From Flavobacterium sp. AG291 (GTDB taxonomy: Bacteria > Bacteroidota > Bacteroidia > Flavobacteriales > Flavobacteriaceae): DNA of 64,000 nucleotides. The translations under genes were made by a program, and so were the position numbers. A model generated the notes under the pieces. It saw only the letters and a program-made list of their open reading frames with translations. It had not been told where the DNA came from and did no database searches. The stretch spans positions 1-64,000 of the forward strand of contig NZ_QQAR01000013.1 in the NCBI RefSeq assembly GCF_003350375.1. Reading direction: 5' to 3'. Below are positions 16,663-25,849 of this stretch, in pieces. Within the stretch, counting starts at the first letter, position 1; each line of letters opens with the position of its first letter.

Positions 16663-18429
16663 TTACAGTGTTACCTGAGCCGAACGCTGATTACATTGGT
16701 TCATGAGTTCAACTTTCCATATATAGTTTGGATAATTTGAGTTAAGCGACTGCATTGCTGATTGACCATCTATACAATTACCGCTACCTGATAAAGTTAT
16801 TTCTATAACCCCGGAATTAACGTCTCCGGATATAAGCTGTACATCATACCCATTATATGCAATTGAAAACTCGGCAGCACCGGGATTCAAAAAATACAAT
16901 CTGGTAGGATATTCGGTAGACGAAGGATCGGCAGAACCAAAACCGTCACCTACTAATACGCCTGTTCCATTTGCAGTAAATGAAATCAGTATAGCAATTT
17001 TGCTCTCGTTATTACATTCTACAGTTACATTGGTAATCACAGGTGCCGTCATAATACCCTGACTACAAATATCTGTTCCGGTTACTTTAGCATTTACTGT
17101 TTTAGTTAAGCTGCCTGTAAATTTAGTGTTGGTATAATTTACAGTATACGTAAAGTTTTGATCGGTTTCGGCATCTGTTGTGGCGCTTATGTTTATCGTT
17201 CCGTCTGGCTGGTTAAGTTGCTGAAGGTTTACATTAGGATTATTATTGTTGTTTATGGTAATATAGCTGTTTGAAACCGACCTTGCGATGGTTTTATAAG
17301 AGTTTTTAAGCGACTGCATTACATAACTTGGACGAATAAAAGAAGGAAGGTTGCTTATAAAACTATTATAGTTGTCTTTTAAGTTGTTGTATTTGCCGGC
17401 AATGGTTGTAATAACAGATCCGTTATCCGGATCATCAGCGTCGTTATTGATTAGAGAGCGATATCTGGCCTTAATATCGGTTATCTTTTCTACTCCTGAC
17501 TCATATACCACCAGAGATGTTTCGGTAATAAATTCAAAAGGTTTTATTGATTTACTTGTTAATGTTACTGCTGCTGTAACGGTGTCTGCTACATTTATAA
17601 GAAAACTTGTGGTCACTACTCCAAGAGCAGCAAGTACCCCGGGGTTAAAGCTTGCGGCAAGGAGTTTTCCACCTGTCAGAATCAATGGAATATGTCCTAC
17701 GGTATAAGCAACACTAAACACAAATTTACCCATGCTTGCTTCAACATCTGCTTCATAATCCTGAACGCTATTTGGTGTTCTCAGGTTAGTAAAACTAGCT
17801 GAAAGATCACTATTAAGGTTATTAAATTCTGTTATCAGGTCTTGGTTAGCAGCAATAACTTTTGCGAATTCCTGTTTATCAGCGTCTGATAAATTGTTAT
17901 ATGCAGTAGTATATTCATTAAGGAGGTTGGTGTATTTTACAACATCATTTTTTAAAGACTGATATTCTGACGGGGTATCTGAATTTTGTTCCAGTATTGT
18001 TATCTGGTTGTTTAGGTTCACAATATGCGAATTTATGTCAGTTTGCATCTGTGACATATATTCTTGGGGAGCAGCAATATTTGTAGCAGCAACTACATTT
18101 ATAGCGACAGTATAGTTTTTATTATCAAGACTAAAGCTTAACTCATAACTTCCGTTGCTAAGATCTGGTAATATAAACGAGGCATTATTTTCCTGGGCGT
18201 TTATTTCAACCTGCTGATTGTTGATAGTGGCATTGAAAGAAGAAGAGCTAAATATGTTTTCTGATGCCGTAAGCATTACGATCTCATAAGGAGCATATTT
18301 ATTCTTTAAAGCAGACAGCTGAGTTGTTTGTTGCTCAGTAGTTTCGTTGTCAGATTTCGAGCAGCTGTTAAAGATTAGGATACCCGATATAAAGAGCATC
18401 TGAAAGAGTAGGAGTAGTTTTTTTTTCAT
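16663..18429 (-). CDS. large hypothetical lipoprotein
   Basis: A 588-residue protein with a lipoprotein signal ending NSCSK (Cys23). After a small Ig-like beta domain (about 40-115) comes a long helical, coiled-coil-like stretch (about 125-225). A hydrophobic segment (about 240-285, GHIPLILTGGKLLAASFNPG) could insert in or lie on a membrane. A beta-rich C-terminal half ends in a Cys-containing domain. No overall family recognised. The hydrophobic middle within an exported lipoprotein is unusual. Confidence 0.75.
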   Translation of the reverse strand: MKKKLLLLFQMLFISGILIFNSCSKSDNETTEQQTTQLSALKNKYAPYEIVMLTASENIFSSSSFNATINNQQVEINAQENNASFILPDLSNGSYELSFSLDNKNYTVAINVVAATNIAAPQEYMSQMQTDINSHIVNLNNQITILEQNSDTPSEYQSLKNDVVKYTNLLNEYTTAYNNLSDADKQEFAKVIAANQDLITEFNNLNSDLSASFTNLRTPNSVQDYEADVEASMGKFVFSVAYTVGHIPLILTGGKLLAASFNPGVLAALGVVTTSFLINVADTVTAAVTLTSKSIKPFEFITETSLVVYESGVEKITDIKARYRSLINNDADDPDNGSVITTIAGKYNNLKDNYNSFISNLPSFIRPSYVMQSLKNSYKTIARSVSNSYITINNNNNPNVNLQQLNQPDGTINISATTDAETDQNFTYTVNYTNTKFTGSLTKTVNAKVTGTDICSQGIMTAPVITNVTVECNNESKIAILISFTANGTGVLVGDGFGSADPSSTEYPTRLYFLNPGAAEFSIAYNGYDVQLISGDVNSGVIEITLSGSGNCIDGQSAMQSLNSNYPNYIWKVELMNQCNQRSAQVTL

Positions 18430-18775
18430 AAGTATTAGATTTAATTTTCATCCTAATATCTGGAGGCAATTAGTTGATTATCAAATTTAAGTAAAAACTT
18501 TTAAGGCAAATTAGGTTAAAGCCTAGTTTTTAAGGTGATAATCCTCATAATTATTGTTGCAGTGTAGTTTACGATTATTTAACTCAAAAGATTTTAACGT
18601 TTATATCATTGCTAAAAACGCATAAGCTCAGATTGTAATTACCTTCAACTTGGTTTAAATTTATGTGGTAGAAAACTTTTAACGAATGCGTTATTTTAAA
18701 AACAGGTAAAAGTACTGATGTGTCAGAGTAAGAGAGTGGTTAATTTTAACATTTTAACCAATTAAACCAATTACA
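18430..18775. other. divergent intergenic region
   Basis: About 346 bases of AT-rich DNA between divergent genes 16663 (minus) and 18776 (plus). It should hold both promoters, but no full TAnnTTTG match was found near either start. Confidence 0.4.
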
Positions 18776-19591
18776 ATGAAAACAAGATTACTTATTGTTG
18801 GTACGCTATTATTTACGGTTCAGTTTTTCGGGCAGGGATTTTCCGGATTTAGAGTTGATAAGGATACTACTGATTTGGCAAAAATCAGTGGAAATGGGCA
18901 GTCTCCAAATTTTGTGATTTTTCCCAATGCCAATAATTCCCTGAACCTCTTGAAATTTTTGTATGGAAGTCAGAACAACTTTCTGGGGCAGGCAGGTGTT
19001 ACGCTAGGGAGCAACAGCGGTGCGGTTTACACCGAATTAGGAGGAGGGAGTTTTCTAAAGTTATTCCGACTCAGCTTAGGGGTGATGGTAAGTAATACTA
19101 ATGCCGATACTACAGAAGAAGAACAAGTTACCGAAGCATATCAAAAATTAGTGTCTTATGGTGGTAATACCGTACTGAATATAGAATACCCGTGGCTTTT
19201 CTATAAAAATGATAATTATAATTTTAACCTGCTGTCGCGATTCTTTTTAAAAGGAACGGCAGATTTACCGGCTATGGGGTCTACCACGGATGATTGGGCA
19301 GGCAGTGGTTCTGTAGGAATGAATTTTTATATAGATGCGGAAACGATTCCGTTAAGCAGTGCCGACAAGGATGCGATTAAGATATTTTTTGACAGTAACA
19401 CAAGTTATATTATTGGAACGGATGTATATCAGAAAAACTTAGGAATTAACGACAGTAAGTTTCTTTTTGGCCAGCTTACAGCCGGACTGGTTTACAAAAG
19501 CTTAAAAATATCTTTTGTTTTTGCAACCTTTAGCAGCGAACCATCGCTGAGAAATAATAAAACTGTTGCAGGAATTCAGGGAGTTAGGTAG
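18776..19591 (+). CDS. secreted or outer-membrane hypothetical protein
   Basis: A 271-residue protein with a signal peptide (about 1-19, ending FFGQG). The rest has many alternating hydrophobic strands and glycine-rich turns (GGGSFLKLFRLSLGVMV, YKSLKISFVFATF), compatible with an outer-membrane beta barrel. It does not end in the usual Phe or Trp, so this is uncertain. No family recognised. Confidence 0.7.
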   Translation: MKTRLLIVGTLLFTVQFFGQGFSGFRVDKDTTDLAKISGNGQSPNFVIFPNANNSLNLLKFLYGSQNNFLGQAGVTLGSNSGAVYTELGGGSFLKLFRLSLGVMVSNTNADTTEEEQVTEAYQKLVSYGGNTVLNIEYPWLFYKNDNYNFNLLSRFFLKGTADLPAMGSTTDDWAGSGSVGMNFYIDAETIPLSSADKDAIKIFFDSNTSYIIGTDVYQKNLGINDSKFLFGQLTAGLVYKSLKISFVFATFSSEPSLRNNKTVAGIQGVR

Positions 19592-19621
19592 TGTGGTTTA
19601 TTGTAATTTTATAAAAGAAAA

Positions 19622-19651
19622 AACCCTTTTGATTTGATAATCAAAAGGGTT
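19622..19651. terminator. bidirectional intrinsic terminator
   Basis: Perfect 13-base arms (aacccttttgatt / aatcaaaagggtt) with a 4-base loop, between the plus-strand gene at 18776 and the minus-strand tRNA. Confidence 0.9.
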
Positions 19652-19659
19652 ACATTTCG

Positions 19660-19733
19660 TAGCGAAGACGGGAGTTGAACCCGTGACCTCAGGGTTATGA
19701 ATCCTGCGCTCTAACCGACTGAGCTACCTCGCC
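19660..19733 (-). tRNA. tRNA-Met (CAU)
   Basis: Read on the minus strand it folds as a 74-nt cloverleaf. The acceptor GGCGAGG pairs with CTTCGCT (with two G-U pairs), the D arm begins AGCTCAG, and the anticodon loop contains TTCATAA. The T arm is ACGGG-TTCAACT-CCCGT and the discriminator is A. CCA is not encoded. A CAU anticodon could be elongator Met, initiator Met or lysidine-modified Ile. The G1-U72 wobble and the absence of three G-C pairs in the anticodon stem argue against the initiator. Confidence 0.93.
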
Positions 19734-19905
19734 ATTTTTGCGGTTATTTACATCCTTGAATGCGGGTGCAAATATAGGACTTTATTTAAATGTTCCAAAC
19801 AAAAAGTGAAGAAAAAAATTATTTTTCAAAAGGCTTTTTTTAGAATGTTAAAAATTATATATTTCCAAAAATTTTAAAACTATCATTTCCAAAATAGTAC
19901 GCCAT

Positions 19906-20298
19906 ATGGATGAAAAAATTAAATATGAACTGGAGTTTCCAATAACTTCTTCACCTCAGCTTTTATACCAGTACATATCTACGCCTTCAGGGCTTTCTGA
20001 GTGGTTTGCTGACAATGTGAATTCCAGGGGGGAGTTCTTTACCTTTATTTGGGATGATACCGAAGAGAAAGCCAGAATGTCTTCTAAAAAGACGGGAGAG
20101 AAAGTAAAATTTCGTTGGGTAGATGAAGATAATAAAGATGGTGAATACTATTTTGAGCTTCGTATACTTGTAGATGAGATTACTAAAGATGTTTCGCTGA
20201 TGGTTGTTGACTTTGCTCAGGAGAACGATATTCCTGAATCGAAGCAACTTTGGGAAAACCAAATATCCGACCTGAAGCATGTTTTAGGCTCTGTTTAG
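19906..20298 (+). CDS. START-like domain protein
   Basis: A 130-residue protein of the SRPBCC/START-like superfamily in the form typical of Bacteroidota. It begins KIKYELEFPITSSPQLLYQYISTPSGLSEWFAD, a signature of activator-of-Hsp90-like (AHSA1) folds, and ends in an amphipathic helix. Ligand unknown. A hairpin with seven T follows at 20326, so it is transcribed separately from the aminotransferase next to it. Confidence 0.8.
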   Translation: MDEKIKYELEFPITSSPQLLYQYISTPSGLSEWFADNVNSRGEFFTFIWDDTEEKARMSSKKTGEKVKFRWVDEDNKDGEYYFELRILVDEITKDVSLMVVDFAQENDIPESKQLWENQISDLKHVLGSV

Positions 20299-20318
20299 GA
20301 AATCTTTTTATTTAAAGC

Positions 20319-20326
20319 TATATTTG
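20319..20326 (+). promoter_or_regulatory. -7 promoter element overlapping a terminator
   Basis: TATATTTG matches TAnnTTTG. Its last base is the first base of the terminator stem at 20326, so transcription of the aminotransferase would begin inside that hairpin. Confidence 0.55.
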
Positions 20327-20350
20327 CCCTGAATTTTCAGGGCTTTTTTT
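20326..20350 (+). terminator. intrinsic terminator abutting a start codon
   Basis: gccctga / tcagggc arms around a 4-base loop, then seven T that directly adjoin the ATG at 20351. It ends the START-like gene transcript. Confidence 0.8.
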
Positions 20351-21190
20351 ATGATCAATTACAATGGCAGCCTGGTTGCCTCTTCTGATATTACACTCCA
20401 CGAAAACAGGGCTTTTCTATACGGAGATTCCATTTTTGAAACACTTAGGGTACTAGATGGTAAGGTGCTGTTTCTTGAAGACCATTACTTCCGTCTTATG
20501 GCTTCTCTACGCATTGTGCGTATGGAAATACCTATGAATTTCACTATGGAATATATGGAAGAGCAGGTGCAGTTGCTTGTAAATAGCCTTCCTGTAGCTC
20601 CGGCTTATAGGGTGCGTATGTCGGTTTTTCGTAAGCCGGGAGGTTTCTACCTGCCTACAGACAGGGAAGTGGAATTCATTGTTACTGCTTCGGCGCTCAC
20701 AGAGCCGCTGTATTCAATTAATGAAGGTGATTATGAGGTAGACCTGTTCAAGGACTTTTATGTCACAAAACAGCTTCTGTCGACACTGAAGAGTACTAAC
20801 AAAATGGTGCAGATAACAGGAAGCATTTATGCACACGAAAACGGACTGCAAAACTGCCTTTTGGTTAACGATGAGAAGAATGTGGTAGAAGCGCTGCAGG
20901 GTAATCTTTTTATGCTGACAGGCAACAAGCTTGTAACACCTCCGGTAGCCGATGGCTGTCTGAATGGGGTAATGCGTAAACAGATTCTTGAGCTGGCTAA
21001 AAAAATTGAAGGACTTGAAGTTACTGAAGCTTCTATTTCTCCGTTCGATTTACAAAAAGCCGATGAACTATTTGTTACCAATGTAATTCAGGGTGTACAG
21101 CCTATTACCAAATACCGTAAAAAGGAATTTGTAAGTACTACTGCTGCTGAACTTGTAAAAAGACTAAATGCAAAGATCAGGTTTAGTTAA
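20351..21190 (+). CDS. class IV aminotransferase
   Basis: A 279-residue PLP enzyme of the branched-chain aminotransferase / 4-amino-4-deoxychorismate lyase family. The catalytic lysine is probably K147 in LKSTNK, and the phosphate-binding elements EALQGNLF and GVMRKQIL follow. The length suits ADC lyase (PabC, folate pathway) better than BCAT, which is usually over 300 residues, but the two cannot be separated here. It is convergent with the YqgE gene. Confidence 0.85.
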   Translation: MINYNGSLVASSDITLHENRAFLYGDSIFETLRVLDGKVLFLEDHYFRLMASLRIVRMEIPMNFTMEYMEEQVQLLVNSLPVAPAYRVRMSVFRKPGGFYLPTDREVEFIVTASALTEPLYSINEGDYEVDLFKDFYVTKQLLSTLKSTNKMVQITGSIYAHENGLQNCLLVNDEKNVVEALQGNLFMLTGNKLVTPPVADGCLNGVMRKQILELAKKIEGLEVTEASISPFDLQKADELFVTNVIQGVQPITKYRKKEFVSTTAAELVKRLNAKIRFS

Positions 21191-21231
21191 TCGGTACAGA
21201 TTAATTAATTGATGCTCCGTGGCTAAGTCTG

Positions 21232-21792
21232 TTAATTTAGTGTAGGATTTTCGGGCGCATTAGACCATATAAGGTATTCGCCGCCAAGCTCCATTATCTT
21301 TTCTTTCCAGAAAGAAGTGCTGGATTTGCCTATGATTTTGTTTTCATAGCTGTTTTCGGTTACGATCCATGAGTTTTCTTCCAGTTCGTCTTCCAGTTGA
21401 TGGGCTTCCCATCCTGAATAGCCTAAAAAGAAACGGATGTTATTCTTTTTTATGAGGCCTTTATTGATAAGTTCTTTAGTAGATTCAAAATCACCTCCCC
21501 AATAAATACCGTTGGAGATTTCAATGCTTCCGGGAATAAGCTCCGGAACATTGTGAATAAAATAAAGATTGTCTTGTTCTACAGGGCCACCATTGTAAAT
21601 TTTAAAACTTCCTTTAATTTCAGGGATAAGGTCGTGAATAGTATATCCTAAAGGTTTGTTTAGGATAAAGCCTACCGACCCTTCGTCATTATGATCGGCG
21701 AGAAGGATTACCGACCTGTTGAAAGAAAGATCTCCGATTGTGGAAGGTTCTGCAATCAGCAGATGGCCTTTTTTGGGTCTTAGTGAAATCAT
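21232..21792 (-). CDS. YqgE/AlgH family protein
   Basis: A 186-residue member of the UPF0301 (YqgE/AlgH) family. It has the family opening KGHLLIAEPSIGD-like segment, then GSVGFILNKPLG, GGPVEQDNLYFIH and FLGYSGWEAHQLEDEL. The start at 21792 (MISLRPKKGHLL) is chosen because it matches the family N-terminus; an upstream in-frame ATG would add 16 hydrophobic residues. Biochemical function unknown. It lies beside hup, as in other flavobacteria. Confidence 0.9.
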   Translation of the reverse strand: MISLRPKKGHLLIAEPSTIGDLSFNRSVILLADHNDEGSVGFILNKPLGYTIHDLIPEIKGSFKIYNGGPVEQDNLYFIHNVPELIPGSIEISNGIYWGGDFESTKELINKGLIKKNNIRFFLGYSGWEAHQLEDELEENSWIVTENSYENKIIGKSSTSFWKEKIMELGGEYLIWSNAPENPTLN

Positions 21793-21956
21793 CTTCTTAC
21801 AATTTGTAATAAATTTAATGGAAAAAAAGCAGACAGCCAAAAAAATTACATTTTTTTAAGGAAAAAGCCTCTTAAAATTTAACGATTTTCGTATATCTCG
21901 CTGATTATTTGTGAGATAAGTTTATTGTCGTAATAAGTTAAAACAAGGTATAAAAA

Positions 21957-21980
21957 AAGCCTCTCATTGCTGAAAGGCTT
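21957..21980 (-). terminator. intrinsic terminator
   Basis: aagcct / aggctt stem with a T-tract on the minus strand, just downstream of the HU gene. Confidence 0.75.
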
Positions 21981-22004
21981 CCTTAATATTTTACAGTAAT
22001 AAAA

Positions 22005-22280
22005 TTACTTGTTTACAGATCCGTCAAGTTCTGCTCCCGGTTTGAATTTCACTACGTTTTTAGCAGCAATTTTGATAGATTTACCAGTTTGAGGGTTTCT
22101 TCCTTCTCTTGCAGCTCTGTTTGTAACTGACCAAGATCCGAAACCAACAAGCGATACTCTTCCGCCTTTGTTAAGCGCGCCGCTTACGTTGCTTACAAAA
22201 GATTCTAATGCTTTTTTTGCTGCACCTTTAGAGATTCCTGCGTCAGCAGCCATTGCGTCGATTAATTCTGATTTGTTCAT
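22005..22280 (-). CDS. HU family DNA-binding protein
   Basis: A 91-residue histone-like protein that bends DNA and compacts the nucleoid. It has the canonical HU layout: MNKSELIDAMA, an alpha-helical dimerisation half, a VSLVGFGSW strand and the DNA-binding arm GRNPQTGKSIKI around the intercalating proline. It is monocistronic with its own promoter and terminator. Confidence 0.95.
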   Translation of the reverse strand: MNKSELIDAMAADAGISKGAAKKALESFVSNVSGALNKGGRVSLVGFGSWSVTNRAAREGRNPQTGKSIKIAAKNVVKFKPGAELDGSVNK

Positions 22281-22334
22281 AATAATTGTTATTAATTGTT
22301 TGGTTAAATAATTGCTTTTACAATTCCTGTCTTA

Positions 22335-22342
22335 CAAATTTA
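22335..22342 (-). promoter_or_regulatory. -7 promoter element of the HU gene
   Basis: TAAATTTG on the minus strand, a full TAnnTTTG match about 55 bases upstream of the HU start codon. Confidence 0.6.
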
Positions 22343-22468
22343 AAAGGAAATACATACTACGCAAGCGTTTTCTCTAAATTTGCAACCAATTGTTGATAAC
22401 TTTTATGTTAATGTTGACAATGATGCTTGTTTTTCTTAAAATTTTGTGAAAGTCCGATATTCAGGGGG

Positions 22469-23416
22469 TTACAGCGCCTTTGCTACCTCCGAAAACGTCA
22501 TTCCGTTCAATAATTCTTTTGCTGTAATACGTTTCTTACCCGGAAGCTGTAGACTCTTTATTTTTATGGTTCCGTCTTTAACTGCTACATTAATTTCTTT
22601 TTTATCAGCAGTTATAGTTCCAACTTCGGTTTTATTAGCTCCTTCAATAAACTCAGTTTCGTAAATCTTTACGTTCCATTCCTGGCCATTATCGTTAAAG
22701 AAACACCATGCTGCAGGATAGGGGCTAAGCCCGCGAACCAGGTTATGAATTTCGGCACCCGGTTTTGTCCAGTCTATCTTGCAGTTGTCACGGTTTAGTT
22801 TATAAGCTGTTTTAATATCAGCATCTTCTACCTGTATGGTAGTCTCTGCATTTCCGTTTTCAATCAGGGTAAGGGTTTTAATTACGGTGTCTTTACCAAG
22901 ATCCATAAGGCGGTCGTGAAGCTCACCGGCAGTCTCGTTATCGCCAATAGGTGTAGACGCTTTTAATATCATGGCACCGGTATCAATCTTATCATCTATA
23001 AAAAATGTAGTAACACCTGTTTCGGCTTCACCATTGATGATAGCCCAGTTGATAGGAGCTGCACCACGATACTGAGGTAACAGAGATGCGTGCAGGTTAA
23101 ACGTACCAAACTTTGGCATACGCCAAACCGCTTCCGGTAACATCCTGAAGGCTACTACTACATTAAGGTTGGCATTCAGGCTGCGAAGTTCTTCCAAAAA
23201 AGTTTCGTCTTTCAGGTTGGTAGGCTGCAGCAAACGTAGTCCTTTTTCAAGGGCATATTCTTTTACTGCAGAATATTTTAGCTGTTGTCCGCGTCCTGCT
23301 GGTTTGTCGGCAGCAGTAATAACGCCAACTATATCGTAGTTGTGCTGGTATATAGTATCAAGTATGCCTACGGCAAATTCGGGCGTACCCATAAAAACAA
23401 TTCTCAGGCGTTCCAT
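22469..23416 (-). CDS. fmt: methionyl-tRNA formyltransferase
   Basis: Formylates initiator Met-tRNA using 10-formyl-THF. At 315 residues it is the usual length. FMGTPEFAVGIL opens the Rossmann-like domain, and the catalytic region NLHASLLPQYRGAAPINWAI is near residues 107-126 with the Asn-His-Asp triad (D near 142-145, IDDKIDTG). The C-terminal OB-fold domain spans about 205-315. It starts directly next to recQ (two bases), so they probably form an operon. Confidence 0.95.
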   Translation of the reverse strand: MERLRIVFMGTPEFAVGILDTIYQHNYDIVGVITAADKPAGRGQQLKYSAVKEYALEKGLRLLQPTNLKDETFLEELRSLNANLNVVVAFRMLPEAVWRMPKFGTFNLHASLLPQYRGAAPINWAIINGEAETGVTTFFIDDKIDTGAMILKASTPIGDNETAGELHDRLMDLGKDTVIKTLTLIENGNAETTIQVEDADIKTAYKLNRDNCKIDWTKPGAEIHNLVRGLSPYPAAWCFFNDNGQEWNVKIYETEFIEGANKTEVGTITADKKEINVAVKDGTIKIKSLQLPGKKRITAKELLNGMTFSEVAKAL

Positions 23417-23417
23417 T

Positions 23418-25310
23418 TTATTTCAGTGTGTATTGATTGTTTGTATTCATTGTTATCCTGTCGTTTTCCAGCAGTAGCTGAAGTGCAAAGATAGTCTCTT
23501 CGGCGGTGAGGTCAAGTTTACTTTCAAGTTCTTTCGAATTGGAGGAGCCATTTTTCAGTACCTCTAATATGGCATTTGCCGATTCTATAGGGCTTACAGG
23601 TTTACGGTTTTTGCTGATACAGTAGGAGCAAATGCCGCAATCAGTTGTAGACTTTTCATCAAAGTATTCGAGTATGAGTCGGCTTTTGCAGGTATCGGTA
23701 TTGGTTACATAATCAACAACCTTTTCAAATTGATGCACCTTAATATCATTTTGATTCTCAAGGAATTTAGAAACACGGTTTATGGTGTGCTCATCCTCGC
23801 GCACTTCGTTAAAAGTAATGCTGCTGTCATTTCCACTGCTTCGCAAGGTTATTATCTCTTTTTGGGCTAGTCGTTCCAAAAGGTTCATTACCTGTTCTTC
23901 CGTTGCTTTCGATTTATTGGTGATCAGGCTCATATTCATTGCAGTTTCTATATCGAATATACCTGAATAGTTTCTTAGTATAGCAAGCAACATTTCTTCA
24001 TCGGCAGGATTAAGGCTGATGTAGCGCATTACCTCCTTACTTGGAATGATGAACTGTATCGTTACCTTTTCGGTAAATTGCTGTGAGAGTGTAAGTATAC
24101 CCTGCCTGTCCAGAAACTGAAGGGCATTATAGGTTTTAGCTGCCGGTAGCTTATACTGCTGGCAGAAATTATTAAAGTTAAAAGGGTAGGTGGTTCCCAT
24201 GCCTTCGCCATAGGCAATCTGTAAAAAGCTGTTGAGCCTGCTGTATACTTCTTTCAGGAACTTCTTGTCAGGAAGTACTTCTAAGAATTGTTGCCTTCCT
24301 ATGGCTATATCCGATTGGTTTACCAGTAGCAACCCAAACGATTTTTGCCCGCTTCTTCCGGCACGTCCTGCTTCCTGATAATAGCTTTCAAGGTTATCGG
24401 GTAGCTGTATGTGTACAACCGTTTTTACATTGGCTTTGTCAATACCCATTCCAAAAGCATTGGTGGCTACTATAACCTGTGCTTTTTCGGTAAGCCATAA
24501 CTGCATGTTGGCTTCTTTCTCTTTTTCCTTTAGCCCTCCGTGGTAAAAGGTCGCTTTAAAACCAAGCGACTGCAACTGCGACGAAACATCGTGACAGGAT
24601 TTACGGTTACGTACATATATAATAGACGGTTCCGGATTTTTGGTGAGAATCTGCTGGATGCGATGTAGTTTGTCCTCTGTTTCAAATACCATATAGGCAA
24701 GGTTCTCTCGGGTAAACGACTTTTTAAAAATAGCAGGATTGTCAAGTCCGAGTTGTGTAATGATATCTTTCTGAACCCTTTCTGTAGCTGATGCCGTAAG
24801 TGCCAAAAAAGGAACATGAGGCAAATGCTTTTTTAATGCCGACAACTGAAGATAAGCCGGGCGGAAATCATGTCCCCATTGCGATACACAGTGGGCTTCA
24901 TCAATGGCAACAAGGTTTATGGGCAGGTCTTTAATACGTTCTATTACCCAGTCGGCCTGAAGTCGCTCCGGTGAAAGGTACAGGAACTTATAATTTCCAA
25001 ACTTGCAATTGTCTAACAGGTCACTAAGTTCATCGGTACCAATTCCTCCTGTAAGGGCAATGGCTTTTATGTTCCGCTTTTCCAGATTGTCCACCTGATC
25101 TTTCATCAGGGCGATAAGCGGAGAGATAACAAGGCACAGGCCTTCTTTCATCATTGCCGGTATCTGGAAGCAAACCGACTTACCTCCCCCTGTAGGCATA
25201 AGTGCAAAAGTGTCTTTTCCTTCGAGCACCGATTGGATGATTTTATCCTGCGGTTCTCTAAAAGTATCATGATTCCAGTATTGTTTTAGGATATCGAGCG
25301 CCTGCTGCAT
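23418..25310 (-). CDS. recQ: ATP-dependent DNA helicase RecQ
   Basis: A 3'-5' superfamily 2 helicase of 630 residues. Walker A is LMPTGGGKS (about 38-46) and the DEAH box is in VAIDEAHCVSQWGHDFR (about 135-151). Helicase_C carries the motif VI-like QEAGRAGRSGQ. The RecQ zinc-binding region has Cys in CKSRLILEYF and CGICSYC, followed by a winged-helix RQC domain. There is no HRDC domain; the protein ends after the RQC wing. It is first in an operon with fmt. Confidence 0.93.
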   Translation of the reverse strand: MQQALDILKQYWNHDTFREPQDKIIQSVLEGKDTFALMPTGGGKSVCFQIPAMMKEGLCLVISPLIALMKDQVDNLEKRNIKAIALTGGIGTDELSDLLDNCKFGNYKFLYLSPERLQADWVIERIKDLPINLVAIDEAHCVSQWGHDFRPAYLQLSALKKHLPHVPFLALTASATERVQKDIITQLGLDNPAIFKKSFTRENLAYMVFETEDKLHRIQQILTKNPEPSIIYVRNRKSCHDVSSQLQSLGFKATFYHGGLKEKEKEANMQLWLTEKAQVIVATNAFGMGIDKANVKTVVHIQLPDNLESYYQEAGRAGRSGQKSFGLLLVNQSDIAIGRQQFLEVLPDKKFLKEVYSRLNSFLQIAYGEGMGTTYPFNFNNFCQQYKLPAAKTYNALQFLDRQGILTLSQQFTEKVTIQFIIPSKEVMRYISLNPADEEMLLAILRNYSGIFDIETAMNMSLITNKSKATEEQVMNLLERLAQKEIITLRSSGNDSSITFNEVREDEHTINRVSKFLENQNDIKVHQFEKVVDYVTNTDTCKSRLILEYFDEKSTTDCGICSYCISKNRKPVSPIESANAILEVLKNGSSNSKELESKLDLTAEETIFALQLLLENDRITMNTNNQYTLK

Positions 25311-25519
25311 AGTAGTTTTAAAAGTTATACGAAGTTACTAAACATTTGGCACTTTTTTTGATTTAAAACTTATAGTATACAAGAGCTTTATAAGTAAGTT
25401 CTCAGTTGTTTACTGCTAGTTTAACTATGGTATAATTAATACTGTGTTAAACACTTTTTTTATCAGAAATTCGTTAATTATATTTACGTAGAGTTATTAA
25501 TCAAAAAAACAGCAAAGCC

Positions 25520-25699
25520 ATGAAAAACACATTTAAGAAAGGTGTACGCCGCGTACAGTTAGTGACCGCAGGAAAAAGTAAAAATGTTTACCATTTGGCG
25601 TTTCAGAAAAAAAATTCAATTATACGATATATAGAAATAATAGCAGTCTGTGCCATTGCCTTCATTATGGGGGCGGGATTCTTAGGCTATTTCAATTAA
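25520..25699 (+). CDS. 59-residue membrane-anchored protein
   Basis: A short open frame with a very basic N-terminus (MKNTFKKGVRR), a predicted transmembrane helix at about 39-57 (IEIIAVCAIAFIMGAGFLGY) and no cleavable signal. It has a plausible ATG, a clear terminator immediately downstream and no competing frame. Family unknown. Confidence 0.6.
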   Translation: MKNTFKKGVRRVQLVTAGKSKNVYHLAFQKKNSIIRYIEIIAVCAIAFIMGAGFLGYFN

Positions 25700-25722
25700 T
25701 TTGAGTTAATTTTATTTGGGTT

Positions 25723-25751
25723 AGCCCTTCGTTAAGCGAAGGGCTTTTTTT
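25723..25751 (+). terminator. intrinsic terminator
   Basis: agcccttcg / cgaagggct arms and seven T, 23 bases after the 59-residue gene. Confidence 0.88.
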
Positions 25752-25797
25752 GTGGATAACAGATATAAAACAAATAATTCGGTCACTTCTTTAAATA

Positions 25798-25825
25798 AAA
25801 AAGCCACGCAATGCATGGCTCTTCT
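25798..25825 (-). terminator. intrinsic terminator
   Basis: agcca / tggct stem with T-rich sequence on the minus strand, ending the SRPBCC gene. Confidence 0.65.
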
Positions 25826-25849
25826 TAACAAATGAAATTCACTAAAATA

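Noticed and set aside
18430..18775. Search for promoters between divergent genes
   Set aside because: No full TAnnTTTG match on either strand near the starts, so no site was called.
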